A DNA stretch of 64,000 bases from Chitinophaga sancti (GCF_034424315.1 NZ_CP139972.1:4774001-4838000), one strand, 5' to 3'. Positions 17,764 to 27,655 are shown, counted from the stretch's first letter. Notes: a model not told the origin generated them from the letters alone. Translations and numbers: made by a program.

Positions 17764-18225
17764 TTAAGGTTTCCAGAAAGTAGTATGCCTGCAATTAGTG
17801 CTGGCCTTTCTGATGAAAGGAATAGAAGTGATCAGTACAAAGAGAAGCAAGCTCCAGATAGCGTTGGATAATCCAAAGCCCAGGCAATCTGCAGTCGTGG
17901 GATGCAGGTCCTTGCAATAATCTCCCGCTCTCATCTCATTAAAAGAAATTGAAAAGGCTGCAATGAAATTGATCAGTACAATCACTAGTGCAAACAACCA
18001 CCAGTGCTGTTTCTTATTCCAGCGGGCACTATCAATGATGTGATATTGTAAACCATAAACAAAGGCAGTCACACCAACCATGATCCAGCCAATATATAAA
18101 TACCATGGAGTGTTAATATAATCCGTACAGGTAACATCAAATCCTCTCAACATGTCTCCCATATCGGTGGAATAAAGAGGTATCAGTCCGAACCATTCGT
18201 ATAAACTAGCGAAAAGATCCTTCAT
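17764..18225 (-). CDS. Small polytopic membrane protein of the operon
   Basis: The 153-residue protein has three clear membrane segments (about 42-60, 75-97 and 115-138) and soluble ends with several cysteines (CTDY, CKDL, CLGFG). No family is recognised. It lies 5 bases after the vWA-like lipoprotein gene and 9 bases before the tubulin-like gene, so it belongs to the same transcript. It may be the membrane receptor for the cytosolic filament protein, which is inference. Confidence 0.7.
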   Translation of the reverse strand: MKDLFASLYEWFGLIPLYSTDMGDMLRGFDVTCTDYINTPWYLYIGWIMVGVTAFVYGLQYHIIDSARWNKKQHWWLFALVIVLINFIAAFSISFNEMRAGDYCKDLHPTTADCLGFGLSNAIWSLLLFVLITSIPFIRKASTNCRHTTFWKP

Positions 18226-18230
18226 AGAAA

Positions 18231-19682
18231 CTATTTTTTAATCTGAATATTAATTTTACTGATCGTGTTAGGTGACTGAGGTGGATAGAAGGCATCGCAT
18301 ACACCATCCACGAGGTATTTAAAGCCGAATGTGCGTTGTTTCTCTGCATTGTCAGCAGCAATATTGGCGTCATCCTCAGAGCTGAGCTGCGCTACCCAGG
18401 AAGGCGATTGCCCGATCACACTTAATTCAAGCACCTCATCGCTTAACTCATCCGTACTGATATGCAGCAAATGCGTAAACCCTTTCAATGCAGGGTTATT
18501 CTTATCCTGGATCAGTTCAGCTTTCAGGTGGTAATGTTTATCACTCAGCATGTAATTAGCCGGATCCAGGTAATAACTGGCATCCTGTAAGCCTTTTGAA
18601 AAATCAACAGCTACATCAAACCCAAATACCCGCTCTGCAGAGGCCGTGGCATTGGTAATAATGCCCTGGGGCAGTTCCTTTGCATCAAAATGCCCGATCT
18701 GAGGTTTATACATGATCTTGAAAGCGGGCGCCTGTACATCTTTAATGCCTTGCAGTACCAGCTTATGCGCATATCCGCCTTTAATATTGTCTACGATCTT
18801 CTTCTCCAGTATTGCCCGCACTTGGGCAGTACTGCCTATAATCCAGATATAATAGGGCCTTTTGGTACTCAGTTGGATAGGTTTATCCGTCTTATCATAA
18901 TACACCCCATCAAAGTTCGACTCCAGGTGCACAATAACGGCAGCCAGGTCAAAAGCATGTAACTTCTCGGCAAAGTCAATCTTGATGCCCACACTCTGGT
19001 TATTCAGATAGTCATTGGCATTCGCCTTATTCCCCGGACTAAACACGAAGTCAGAGATCAGGATGGCAGCATTCCTGTCATTCACCGTATGCAGTACTGT
19101 ATTCAGGATACTTTTGAGATCAGATACACTGCGATCGCCGCCTCTGAGTTGAAAGGTAGCCGGCTCGAGCTTTTCGATGAAGTCCTGGATCTCAGGACTC
19201 AATGCATTTTTCTTCTGGTAAGGGATTGATTTGTTGATATAGCTGAGGTTCAGGCTATCGCAGATCCCGCTGATCCTGATATCACCCAGGAGGTTATAAA
19301 TAGCCGTTTCAAAATTGGTCACTCCTTTTACATAGCCATCCATGCTGGCAGAGTTCTCCAGGAACACATTTACGTTAAAGGCCCCGATCTGGCTGGGAGC
19401 AGCATCTCCCTGGCTGATCTCAACGGAAGACAGCTTTTTGCTATCCAGGAACTTCCTTAAATAAGCACTCAGCTTCTCGTTGTCGATCTTGCCATCCTGA
19501 TCTTTAAAGGTCTTAAAAGCCCTGTCGTTCGAACTTGCTGCCAGCTCGGCAAGGGCCTGATATTCCTTTTGATCGATACGTTGATCGCTTTTCGCATCTT
19601 CGATCACCTTTTGCTTAAATTCATCAAACTCCGATTTGCACCCAACAACTAGCAGTAGTGCCATCAAACAAAGACGTTTCAT
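18231..19682 (-). CDS. vWA-like lipoprotein, first gene of cytoskeleton-motor operon
   Basis: The 483-residue protein has a lipoprotein signal (VVGC, cysteine 15), a helical spacer (20-95, with an EF-hand-like DQDGKIDNEK) and a domain from 100 to 320 that reads as von Willebrand A: NVNVFLENSASMDGY at the metal site (usual DxSxS, here ExSxS at 109-113), then NAAILISDFVFSPG as the later aspartate strand. The C-terminal third (330-483) is beta-rich and unassigned. It would sit in the outer or inner membrane leaflet facing the periplasm. It is the first of eight genes spaced by -11 to +9 bases. No strong promoter was found; a weak TACCTTCG lies just upstream on the minus strand. Confidence 0.75.
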   Translation of the reverse strand: MKRLCLMALLLVVGCKSEFDEFKQKVIEDAKSDQRIDQKEYQALAELAASSNDRAFKTFKDQDGKIDNEKLSAYLRKFLDSKKLSSVEISQGDAAPSQIGAFNVNVFLENSASMDGYVKGVTNFETAIYNLLGDIRISGICDSLNLSYINKSIPYQKKNALSPEIQDFIEKLEPATFQLRGGDRSVSDLKSILNTVLHTVNDRNAAILISDFVFSPGNKANANDYLNNQSVGIKIDFAEKLHAFDLAAVIVHLESNFDGVYYDKTDKPIQLSTKRPYYIWIIGSTAQVRAILEKKIVDNIKGGYAHKLVLQGIKDVQAPAFKIMYKPQIGHFDAKELPQGIITNATASAERVFGFDVAVDFSKGLQDASYYLDPANYMLSDKHYHLKAELIQDKNNPALKGFTHLLHISTDELSDEVLELSVIGQSPSWVAQLSSEDDANIAADNAEKQRTFGFKYLVDGVCDAFYPPQSPNTISKINIQIKK

Positions 19683-20575
19683 TCAGTAATATTTATATGC
19701 GTTTGTGTATAGCCCACTACGAAGGTAATCGTCTGATTATGGGTCATGCGAGGATAAGCTGAGTGAAGGATCAATACAGGTATTGGTCAGGTAATTGCAT
19801 TTATCGACTGAGTAAACGTATTGTCCGGGTATGTGTACATATGCCTGGGTACCACATCAGCTGTCAGGAATACTCATTCCTTTTATCCATTCAACAATCT
19901 TTCATTGTTAATCTTCGGCATGGCCTACAGATTGAACATCACGCGGTGTCTTCAAATAAACAATAACGGAAAAATTTTTGTGGACCCATCCGGACGCTCA
20001 TGTAGGGCTACATCATACAAAATCTCACGCAGCTATTTCATCCTTCCGGGATAGTGGTAAACCGTTTTTTATCACGATGAAGCTAAAGTTACAAGCTCCT
20101 GCGGGTTATGCCAAAATTGTTTATCGGTTTTTTTGAAAAAGGCGGGGGAAAATTATTGTATAGCAGGTCAACTTTTATTTAAAAGGTATCTGTAGAGCTG
20201 GATTTAATCAGCTCCCCCCAACATATACAAAGTGCCTTAAAATAGCCTGCTTCCAGTTCCCCCTCAAAGAGAAAATAATCCCAGGTCTTTGAAATGTGAA
20301 AGATTTTCTTATCTTAGTACCAGCACGTTAGACCAAATTCCATAGAATTATCATTTTTTTCAGGGGACACTAACCAAAATCACCAGATCGTATCAGATTC
20401 CAAAACAAGATTGTCACTAAATCTGCCTTATTTATGAAAATAACCATGGGTACCTCGTAATCACTACCTAAAAGATATTTTGTTATTGTGAACTTCTAAC
20501 CGGTTGCAGGCGCCACCGGCAGGCTAAAGGATTGTACTCAAAAACCATTCACCTCAAAATTTAATCTTTTCTACC
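19683..20575. other. Intergenic region between divergent units
   Basis: Nearly 900 bases without a convincing gene. Short open frames here lack codon bias and any recognisable protein. The right part is AT-rich; TTTG at about 20290 with TATCTTAG about 18 bases later resembles a Bacteroidota promoter with one mismatch, far upstream of the gene at 20576. Confidence 0.5.
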
Positions 20576-21028
20576 ATGAAGAGCAGTTTCGTATTGTCTT
20601 TTATCCGGTATGCCCTGTGTTTTTTATTCCTCTATACCAGCTTTAACAAGCTGATGGCCTTTGATTATTACTTGTATGATCTGAAAAGATCGCCCCTGTT
20701 AGGTAATTACGCAACCATCATTGCAATACTGGTTCCTGGCGCAGAATTGCTGGTAGCAGCGCTCTTGCTGTTAGAGAAAACCATCAGGGGAGGCTTATTG
20801 GGTTCATTGGGCCTCATGGTATTGTTTACAATTTACGTGGGTTATGTGTTGCTATATGCAGCTACCAGGCCATGTACATGCGGGGGGATTATACGCAACC
20901 TGACATGGCCGCAGCATTTCGTCTTTAATATCTGCTTTTTATTGCTTTCCATTCTTGGCCTGTATTTACAACGCAGGTCTTTAGCTACTTATTTTCACAC
21001 GGGGGACGCCGAAAAACCATTAGAGTAG
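20576..21028 (+). CDS. MauE/DoxX-like membrane protein
   Basis: The 150-residue protein has four membrane segments (about 8-28, 45-67, 75-95 and 112-133) and the motif TRPCTCGGIIRNLTWPQHF between the third and fourth, typical of the MauE-like branch of the DoxX superfamily in Bacteroidota. The CxC pair suggests a thiol-redox or disulfide-handling role, as proposed for MauE in methylamine dehydrogenase maturation. Here no methylamine genes are present. It is followed 30 bases later by a small exported cysteine-containing protein, a pairing common in this phylum, which could be its substrate. Confidence 0.7.
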   Translation: MKSSFVLSFIRYALCFLFLYTSFNKLMAFDYYLYDLKRSPLLGNYATIIAILVPGAELLVAALLLLEKTIRGGLLGSLGLMVLFTIYVGYVLLYAATRPCTCGGIIRNLTWPQHFVFNICFLLLSILGLYLQRRSLATYFHTGDAEKPLE

Positions 21029-21058
21029 GCACTATTATCCATCATTAATTGATTTCTT

Positions 21059-21295
21059 ATGAAGAAGAAAAAGTTACTGATTGCACTGTTTTTGATTTTA
21101 GGTGCTGCTGGCGCAGCAAAGGCCACCAAAGCAAGGGATTTTCTTGGCTACATCTATGTAAACGGAGCCTGGATGCAAATCTATGTACCCTTTGATTGCC
21201 CTTTCTCTGGTTGGGGTTGTACTTATTCTTATATCGGTATCAGTTACCAGGTTTACTACCAGGCTGGAATAAACTTCCTACCGCTCAGGCCTTAA
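21059..21295 (+). CDS. Small exported DUF6520-like protein
   Basis: The 78-residue product has a signal peptide (KKKKLLIALFLILGAAGAAKA) and a mature part of about 55 residues with two cysteines (DCPFSGWGC) and many aromatic residues. This is the pattern of DUF6520 proteins, which lie next to MauE-like genes in Bacteroidota. Function is unknown. The two cysteines may be the target of the neighbouring MauE-like protein. A two-way terminator follows. Confidence 0.6.
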   Translation: MKKKKLLIALFLILGAAGAAKATKARDFLGYIYVNGAWMQIYVPFDCPFSGWGCTYSYIGISYQVYYQAGINFLPLRP

Positions 21296-21303
21296 TAGCA
21301 AAA

Positions 21304-21336
21304 GATCCAGGAACAGGTTAACGAAGTTCCTGGATC
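21304..21336. terminator. Bidirectional terminator between DUF6520-like and susD-like genes
   Basis: GATCCAGGAAC (21304-21314) pairs perfectly with GTTCCTGGATC (21326-21336) around an 11-base loop. It lies 9 bases after one gene's stop and 13 bases from the stop of the convergent susD-like gene. Confidence 0.75.
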
Positions 21337-21349
21337 ACTCTTATTTCAT

Positions 21350-22774
21350 TTAGTATCCGGGATTTTGCACCAGGTTGGGTGCACGACGAAGCTCGCTAAT
21401 AGGTATAGGCCATAATTCCCTGGTGGTATTCCATGGATCTCCACCCTTGGCAGGAGTTACAGTAGACATCACAGCAGCTATTGTACCTGTTCGTTTAAGA
21501 TCAAACCAGCGATGGCCCTGTTCTGTAAACAACTCTGTTTGCCTTTCTTTCAGAATGGCTTTTATCAGGCCCTTTGCATCCAAAACACCTTCAGTAAATG
21601 CAGCTAATCCTGCCCTTTGTCTGATCTTATTCAGATCGGTCAGTGCTGCAGATAAATGGCCCAGATATACTTCACACTCAGCACGTATCAGGTAAATTTC
21701 TGCCAGTCTGAGAATCATTGAATACTCTTTTAAATCATCACCAAAATTCACCTTGTACTTATATGGATAATAGTAAGTCACCGCAGGAGAAACGCTCCTA
21801 TCTGTATAGGAATTGATCCAATGCTTTCTTCTTTGATCCCCCACATCAAAAGCTCTCAATAAATAAGGACTAATAGCCTGTTGTATCCTATACTTCGGTG
21901 GCTGGGTAATTATGAACTCATTTCCCTCGGTAGTATTAATGCTACTAACATTTGGTGTACCGGGGCTCAACTGCCAGATGGCTTCTTTGCTATTTTTCAA
22001 AAAAACCTGGTCAAGCGGCACCAGCTCATACACTTCATCCATTGCAATGATAGCATTTGCTTGTTCTTCAGCTTCTTCATATTTCCCCATATAAAGATAA
22101 ACCCTGGCTAATAAAGCAGATACAACAGCCCTGTTAGGCCGGTTACGTTCGGTACTAAGGCTTTTACTATCTGATCCTACATAATTATCTCCCAGATCAA
22201 TTGCTGCCGTTTGAAGATCAGAGACGATTTGTTGATAAACTTTAGACTGAGAAGTCCTTGAAAGAAGTGCATTTACCTTCGCATCCGTTGTAATTGGTAA
22301 CGCAATATCACCAAATAAACCTGTCAGGTAAAAAAACCAGTAGGCTCGGATAAAAAGTGCCTCTCCCATTAACTGCTTTTTGACAACCGAATCCAGTTTT
22401 TCGGAAGCAGCACACCCCCAGAATACGTCGTTGGCATTCCGGATATATAAATAACATGTACTCCATAAACTATCCAGGTATATACTGCCGGAAGAAATCT
22501 TATTCCAATAAAAACCCTGCGTATTCGATTCCCAGGCAAGCTCCAGTTCATCGCTACACAATCCGGTAAACCGGGCAATTTTAGCAGGTGACGCATTCTT
22601 GTCAAACATGCCACCATAAATATTATATAATGACATCATAGCGGTCTTATTGTCCTGGTAGATTTTCGATGCTTCTATTTGTGAATCAGGGGTATTTACA
22701 TCAGCAAACTTGTTACACCCTATAATCCCAAAAAACCAAAGTAAGATCAAACATCGCATTGTGCGATCCCTCAT
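21350..22774 (-). CDS. SusD/RagB-like glycan-binding lipoprotein
   Basis: The 474-residue protein has a lipobox (FGIIGC) and SusD-family landmarks: helical TPR-like core with LMGEALFIRAYWFFYLTGLFGD (split over residues 134-156), LLARVYLYMGKYEEAEEQA, ILRLAEIYLIRAE and the C-terminal KERQTELFTEQGHRWFDLKR. It should bind oligosaccharide or peptide at the cell surface and form the lid of the adjacent SusC channel. The start could be the second methionine, five codons in. It follows susC by 17 bases in one transcript. No glycoside hydrolase is in this operon, so the substrate is unknown. Confidence 0.9.
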   Translation of the reverse strand: MRDRTMRCLILLWFFGIIGCNKFADVNTPDSQIEASKIYQDNKTAMMSLYNIYGGMFDKNASPAKIARFTGLCSDELELAWESNTQGFYWNKISSGSIYLDSLWSTCYLYIRNANDVFWGCAASEKLDSVVKKQLMGEALFIRAYWFFYLTGLFGDIALPITTDAKVNALLSRTSQSKVYQQIVSDLQTAAIDLGDNYVGSDSKSLSTERNRPNRAVVSALLARVYLYMGKYEEAEEQANAIIAMDEVYELVPLDQVFLKNSKEAIWQLSPGTPNVSSINTTEGNEFIITQPPKYRIQQAISPYLLRAFDVGDQRRKHWINSYTDRSVSPAVTYYYPYKYKVNFGDDLKEYSMILRLAEIYLIRAECEVYLGHLSAALTDLNKIRQRAGLAAFTEGVLDAKGLIKAILKERQTELFTEQGHRWFDLKRTGTIAAVMSTVTPAKGGDPWNTTRELWPIPISELRRAPNLVQNPGY

Positions 22775-22791
22775 TGTTGCATAATTTATTG

Positions 22792-25700
22792 TTATAAACT
22801 AATACGAAGTCCTGCAACGATTACCCGTTGCGGTGGTTGACGATAGGTACTATGAAAACTTTGCACCTGAGGATCCATTCCTTTATAAGAAGTCCATGTA
22901 GCTAAATTTTGCGAGTTCAGGAATAAACTCGCCGATTTTATTTTCACACGGGTACTCCATAACAACGGTAGATCCCAGGATATGGACAAATTTTTTAGTC
23001 GTATATATGATGCATCGACAATGCTTGCATCACTCTGATTGTATTGTGTTGCCGCATCTTCCGCAGCCTTACTGCCAGCAGCATATTTCTGCACAATGGC
23101 TTCATCTCCCGGTTTTGTCCATCTATGATCATTAGACAATGGCAGGTTACCTCCTGATGAGCTAAAGCTTCCAGGCATCAGGTCCACATTCGGAACATAA
23201 TAACCGGTTTGCTTTACTAACTGGAAAAACACATCTAATGAAAGCCGCTTATAAGTGAATCGATTCCCCCATCCTGCGAAAAATTTCGGCCCAATGACTT
23301 TCGCAGTTCTATCCAGTTTATCCACCTTCAAATCCTGATTCACATCCTTAAATTCTGCAATACCGGTATTGGGATTAATTCCCTTGAACTCGTAAACAAA
23401 CCGCGCGTTAAGTGGCTGCCCCACTTCATAAATAGATGCATAAATGGAAGATGCAATATTGGGATAGTACACCAGTTTATTATAAGGCACAGTAAGGTTG
23501 AAAGCATGCTCCCACCGAAAGTTTTCTCTTTGAATTTGCTGCGCCTCAAACTCCAGTTCCAATCCATGATTCTGAACGACAGCAGGCAAATTCTCTGTCG
23601 TATATTTATAGCCGGTAATAGCAGGCAATTCATATTTTATTAATTGATTTCTTGTATGGTTTCTAAAATAATTGGCCGCAAGGGTGTAGCGCTGGTTGAA
23701 ACAAAGTTCAATACCTACTGATGACTTGATTAAGATCTCCCACTTGTACAGGTAATTGGTCAGCTGTGTACGCTCCAGCCCCGGCACGCCACCATAGCCG
23801 GTAGACAATGTATAGGTATCATAAAACTGGTAATCTGAAAATTGATCATTACCCGTCCTTCCAATATTTGCATACACTTTTCCGAAACTGATCAATGGTA
23901 TATGTCGAAACGCGGGCATATTTGAAAAAATCCATGCAGCCGCCGCACTCCCAAAAAACTCGCTCCGCTTCGCTGCACTAAACCGGCTACTGCCATCATG
24001 TCTCCCGGTAAAATTCAGGCAAAGCAAATCTTTATAATTATAACCCAAGCGGGCATAAACACCCTTGTAACGATATACATTTTCATCAGTATTAGTAGTT
24101 TTGATAGTCGCCATCGAAACATTTTCAATCAGCGCATCACTTTCAAAATTAGTTGCCACCAACAGGTACTGATGCTGCTTACTCTGTTGCAATGTAATAC
24201 CCGCCAGCAAATCAATTTTTTGTGCATTACCCAAGTTCAGCGAATAATTAGCCTGGGGTTCTACAATCCAGGACTGATTTACATTCGAACCTTTGCGATG
24301 CTCTCTGGCAGCAGAAATTGAGCTATAAAGAGGAGACATTGAACTGGTCGGAATCACCAGTCGCTCATCCAGTTGTATGTAATTGTACCCTAAATTGGCA
24401 CTGAGTTTCAACTTGGGCAACAACTTATATGTCAACTTAAAACTCCCCAGGAAATGATTAAAGAGCGCCTGGTACCGCTGCCGGAATTGCCCATAAGGAT
24501 TTTCAAAAGAGGTATCCTCCCAGTTCAAATCACCGCTTGCCGTAAATAAAGACGGTGCATTCGGCGCTAATAAAACCTTCGGCGTAATGTCGCTTACCGG
24601 AAGCTGGTTGTCATTATTCATATAATGTAACCCGATGTCTATATTTGTTTTCTTGTCCTCAGAAACATGCAGCACGGACATATCTGCAGATAAAGTAGTA
24701 CTGGCAAAATTGTGTGAGAACACAGCAGTTTCCCTTCTATAACCACCGCCAAAACTGAATTGTGTTTGTTGATTACCTCCACTCAAAGTGCCACTGGCAT
24801 TCAGCACATTTGAATGCCCCCCCAGGAATGTTTTCTGCCAGTCAGTATACCTTGTCGTATCCCACCGGGTCAGATCGTAATCATTCATACCTGGCGTCAG
24901 CGTATCATTACGCAAAGCCTCATGCCGCATAGCCAGGTATTGCTGTGTATTCATCAGCTTCAGTCCACGGGTAATTTTTCCCTGACCGGAATACACCATC
25001 ATATTCAAACTAGTCTTACCCGCAGCTGGTCTTTTTGTTTTAACCAGGATAATACCATTCGCACCCCTGCTACCATAAATAGCGGAAGCATCAGCATCTT
25101 TCAAAACATCCACACTTTCAATATTCTCCGGTTGTAGCAATTGCATGGAACTAATACTACCTGCTGCATTTGGCAACTGATTAGGGATAGACATCGCCAG
25201 GGGAACACCATCTACAATAAATAAGGGGGAATTGCCATTAGCCATACTATTAATACCCTCCACATTGACGCCTATAAAAGAGCCGGCTATACCCGATCCG
25301 GGGCTAACAGTTACACCAGCACTTCTGCCATCCAGCGCCATCAGCGGGTCAGATACGGGTTGCCCCTGGATATCACGCGCCTTTATACCGCTCACCCTTC
25401 CCGGGTTAAGTTTCCGGGGAACACTATAATACCCCTTGCTGGAAAAAGGCTCCAGTTCATGATATATGCGCAACAAAATACATTTCAGAAAAACACCCTC
25501 ACTGCAAACAAAATTCCGGGTTTCATAACCCATATAACTAATCATGACCGTATCCAACATTGTCACGCCTGACAACTTAAATGTTCCATCATTACTCGCA
25601 ACACTGAACTCCTTACGACTTTTAATAAAAATCGTAGCACCTGGCAGCGGACGATTGGCAGTATCAACAACAATACCCCTTAAGTCACGCAAGGCAGTAC

Positions 25701-26025
25701 TATCAGGTAGCAGACTGCTACCATTCTTTTGAGGGAACGTTCTGCGTTCAATATGCACACTATTGCCCTCGATAGTGAAAGCATAAAGATCCTCATTGAG
25801 CATTTTCTTCAAAGCATCTTTTAATGGCATCCGGGAACACTTGAAATAAATAGGTCCTACAGCTTGCGAAATACCCCGGTCAATGGTGAGATTACATCTT
25901 GTTTTGGTGTGTATGATTAGTTTTACGGCTGACAGGTATTGCCCCTGCAGATCCAGATCGATCAGTTGCGCTTTTAACTGGTTACAAAATAAAAAACAAT
26001 AAACAATCGTTAAAATTCCTTTCAT
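22792..26025 (-). CDS. SusC/RagA TonB-dependent transporter with STN domain
   Basis: The 1077-residue protein has a signal peptide (1-19), an STN domain (about 25-95, LKMxL-type repeats and RMPLKDALKKML), a carboxypeptidase-D-like beta domain (107-175, GIVVDTANRPLPGATIFIKS), a plug (about 190-330, with VDGVPLAMSI and SVDVLKDADASAIYGSRGAN, the SusC signature) and a 22-strand barrel ending LRISL. The STN domain marks transporters that signal to an anti-sigma factor, and the FecR and ECF sigma genes upstream fit this. Import of a SusD-bound substrate with TonB energy is expected. Confidence 0.92.
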   Translation of the reverse strand: MKGILTIVYCFLFCNQLKAQLIDLDLQGQYLSAVKLIIHTKTRCNLTIDRGISQAVGPIYFKCSRMPLKDALKKMLNEDLYAFTIEGNSVHIERRTFPQKNGSSLLPDSTALRDLRGIVVDTANRPLPGATIFIKSRKEFSVASNDGTFKLSGVTMLDTVMISYMGYETRNFVCSEGVFLKCILLRIYHELEPFSSKGYYSVPRKLNPGRVSGIKARDIQGQPVSDPLMALDGRSAGVTVSPGSGIAGSFIGVNVEGINSMANGNSPLFIVDGVPLAMSIPNQLPNAAGSISSMQLLQPENIESVDVLKDADASAIYGSRGANGIILVKTKRPAAGKTSLNMMVYSGQGKITRGLKLMNTQQYLAMRHEALRNDTLTPGMNDYDLTRWDTTRYTDWQKTFLGGHSNVLNASGTLSGGNQQTQFSFGGGYRRETAVFSHNFASTTLSADMSVLHVSEDKKTNIDIGLHYMNNDNQLPVSDITPKVLLAPNAPSLFTASGDLNWEDTSFENPYGQFRQRYQALFNHFLGSFKLTYKLLPKLKLSANLGYNYIQLDERLVIPTSSMSPLYSSISAAREHRKGSNVNQSWIVEPQANYSLNLGNAQKIDLLAGITLQQSKQHQYLLVATNFESDALIENVSMATIKTTNTDENVYRYKGVYARLGYNYKDLLCLNFTGRHDGSSRFSAAKRSEFFGSAAAAWIFSNMPAFRHIPLISFGKVYANIGRTGNDQFSDYQFYDTYTLSTGYGGVPGLERTQLTNYLYKWEILIKSSVGIELCFNQRYTLAANYFRNHTRNQLIKYELPAITGYKYTTENLPAVVQNHGLELEFEAQQIQRENFRWEHAFNLTVPYNKLVYYPNIASSIYASIYEVGQPLNARFVYEFKGINPNTGIAEFKDVNQDLKVDKLDRTAKVIGPKFFAGWGNRFTYKRLSLDVFFQLVKQTGYYVPNVDLMPGSFSSSGGNLPLSNDHRWTKPGDEAIVQKYAAGSKAAEDAATQYNQSDASIVDASYIRLKNLSISWDLPLLWSTRVKIKSASLFLNSQNLATWTSYKGMDPQVQSFHSTYRQPPQRVIVAGLRISL

Positions 26026-26146
26026 GTATTAGGATTTATATCACAATTCATAAAAAAATCCCTCACCCACTAACCCGCACAATACGTAATTGTACATGGC
26101 TATTTGTCGATGAGGGATATAGGTAAACATAATGGGGGAAGACCGC

Positions 26147-27112
26147 TTACTCTACAGTAATGACATTGTTGCGCAGAAGTACATTCACTTTGGTAGATCG
26201 TGATATTTCTTTCAGCAATTTCGGAAGTGGTTCTTCTTTGCCATACACAGCATCAAGTGTTGGCACATTCTCCATCCGGCTGGAATCGACACCTACATCA
26301 TACCATCGCGCCAGTTCTTTCAGCGCAGTTTTTAAAGGGGTTTCATTAAAGACAAATTCATTTTTCCAGGAAATAACACTGTTGGGGTCTACCTGCTTCA
26401 CTTCAAATCCTGCCGCATTCAGTGTGGACTGATCTCCTGGCTGTAATCGTATTTCCTGGTTTTTATTCCGCGTATTGGTCACCTTTACAGCGCCTTCTAC
26501 TAATGTAGTAACAACATCTTCTCCATTGTAACTCCTCACATTAAAGTGAGTACCGATTACCTGTAATTGCTGCCCGCTACAACTAACAATAAAAGGCCTG
26601 TTCCTGTCAGCGCGCACTTCAAAATAGGCTTCACCTTCCAGGAAGACATTTCTTTCTTTGTCTGTCAGTCCTTTCGGATACCTCAGCTTACTGGCGCCAT
26701 TCAGATAAACGATACTACCATCAGGCAAAACAGTTTTAAAGTCTTTCTTCTGATGAGTGATCGTCGTATCCTTGTTGGCAGCAGCCATGTTCACATCCCT
26801 GACTTTAGTAAAAGGCTGGTAATACACCAGGGCTACAATGCCAATGGCGACAGCTGCAATAGCGGTAGCTACGGCCGCCGGACGAATAATGCTACGGGTC
26901 CTGGGTTCATATACAGGCATCCGCCTGTTCTTTTCGGCAATCAATTTTTCCCAATCTTCGGCCTTTGTAGTCATGTCCATTGAAAAGCTTTCCGGAAATT
27001 TTCTTTCTTCGAGCACCTTATTCAACCAGGAGTTAACAAGGTTCTCTTCATCCTGCGTACATTGCTGAGCAACGTACCGGGCGAGTAAATTCTCTGCTTC
27101 TTGAGGGGTCAT
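26147..27112 (-). CDS. FecR-family anti-sigma factor
   Basis: The 321-residue protein has a short cytosolic N-terminal domain (LLARYVAQQCTQDEENLVNSW), one membrane segment (about 78-96), a FecR periplasmic domain (TVLPDGSIVYLNGASKLRYP, VFLEGEAYFEV) and a C-terminal DUF4974/STN-like region (FNETPLKTALKELARWYDV). It should hold the ECF sigma factor until the SusC STN domain signals substrate. It lies 121 bases upstream of susC on the same strand. Confidence 0.92.
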   Translation of the reverse strand: MTPQEAENLLARYVAQQCTQDEENLVNSWLNKVLEERKFPESFSMDMTTKAEDWEKLIAEKNRRMPVYEPRTRSIIRPAAVATAIAAVAIGIVALVYYQPFTKVRDVNMAAANKDTTITHQKKDFKTVLPDGSIVYLNGASKLRYPKGLTDKERNVFLEGEAYFEVRADRNRPFIVSCSGQQLQVIGTHFNVRSYNGEDVVTTLVEGAVKVTNTRNKNQEIRLQPGDQSTLNAAGFEVKQVDPNSVISWKNEFVFNETPLKTALKELARWYDVGVDSSRMENVPTLDAVYGKEEPLPKLLKEISRSTKVNVLLRNNVITVE

Positions 27113-27160
27113 CGTTGAGGATTTTTGGTTTTTATAGTGGAATAGTAATACTTATATAGG

Positions 27161-27475
27161 TCAATTTTTTTTCCGGTCCTTTCTGCTGATGAATGCCAGG
27201 ATCGAACCATAAATCAGTTTTGAAGCATACCTTATAAGTTGAACAGAATCACGGCCGGTTAAGGATTTTGGACGAACCAGAATGATGCTGCTGATGATAA
27301 TAAGTAATGCAGGCAGCAGTGCCATTATAAAGATATAGTGGTACCAGCTAAAATGTCCGTTCACCATCATGATCACCATATAAGTGGTAGCAAACATCAC
27401 GGCCATCCAGAAAATGCCTCTCGTTAATAAATGTCTCATAAAATATTTTTGCCTTCTTAGTTTATATACATTCAT
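27161..27475 (-). CDS. Small two-TM membrane protein in sigma/FecR locus
   Basis: The 104-residue protein has two membrane segments (about 20-38 and 48-67) and basic ends. I do not recognise it. It lies between the sigma factor and fecR genes on the same strand, a position not always occupied in such loci. It could modulate the signalling cascade, but nothing in the sequence shows this. A second methionine at residue 13 is an alternative start. Confidence 0.5.
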   Translation of the reverse strand: MNVYKLRRQKYFMRHLLTRGIFWMAVMFATTYMVIMMVNGHFSWYHYIFIMALLPALLIIISSIILVRPKSLTGRDSVQLIRYASKLIYGSILAFISRKDRKKN

Positions 27476-27655
27476 TGCATGTCAATCCCCTACCATCCGG
27501 CAATACGGTTGATGGCTCATGGCTTGGTTTTGAACGCTATTGAGTTATAATTGGGAAAAATGTCTCTTTACTATGGTATCATTCGTTGTTTAACGACTCA
27601 TACAACTATATATCGTGAAAAAAGGTATTTAGGGTTACGCCTTCAAAAAATAAAT

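Noticed and set aside
19763..20054. Two short plus-strand frames of 67 and 77 codons
   Set aside because: They overlap each other in different frames, lack any domain or signal, and have no ribosome-binding or promoter context.
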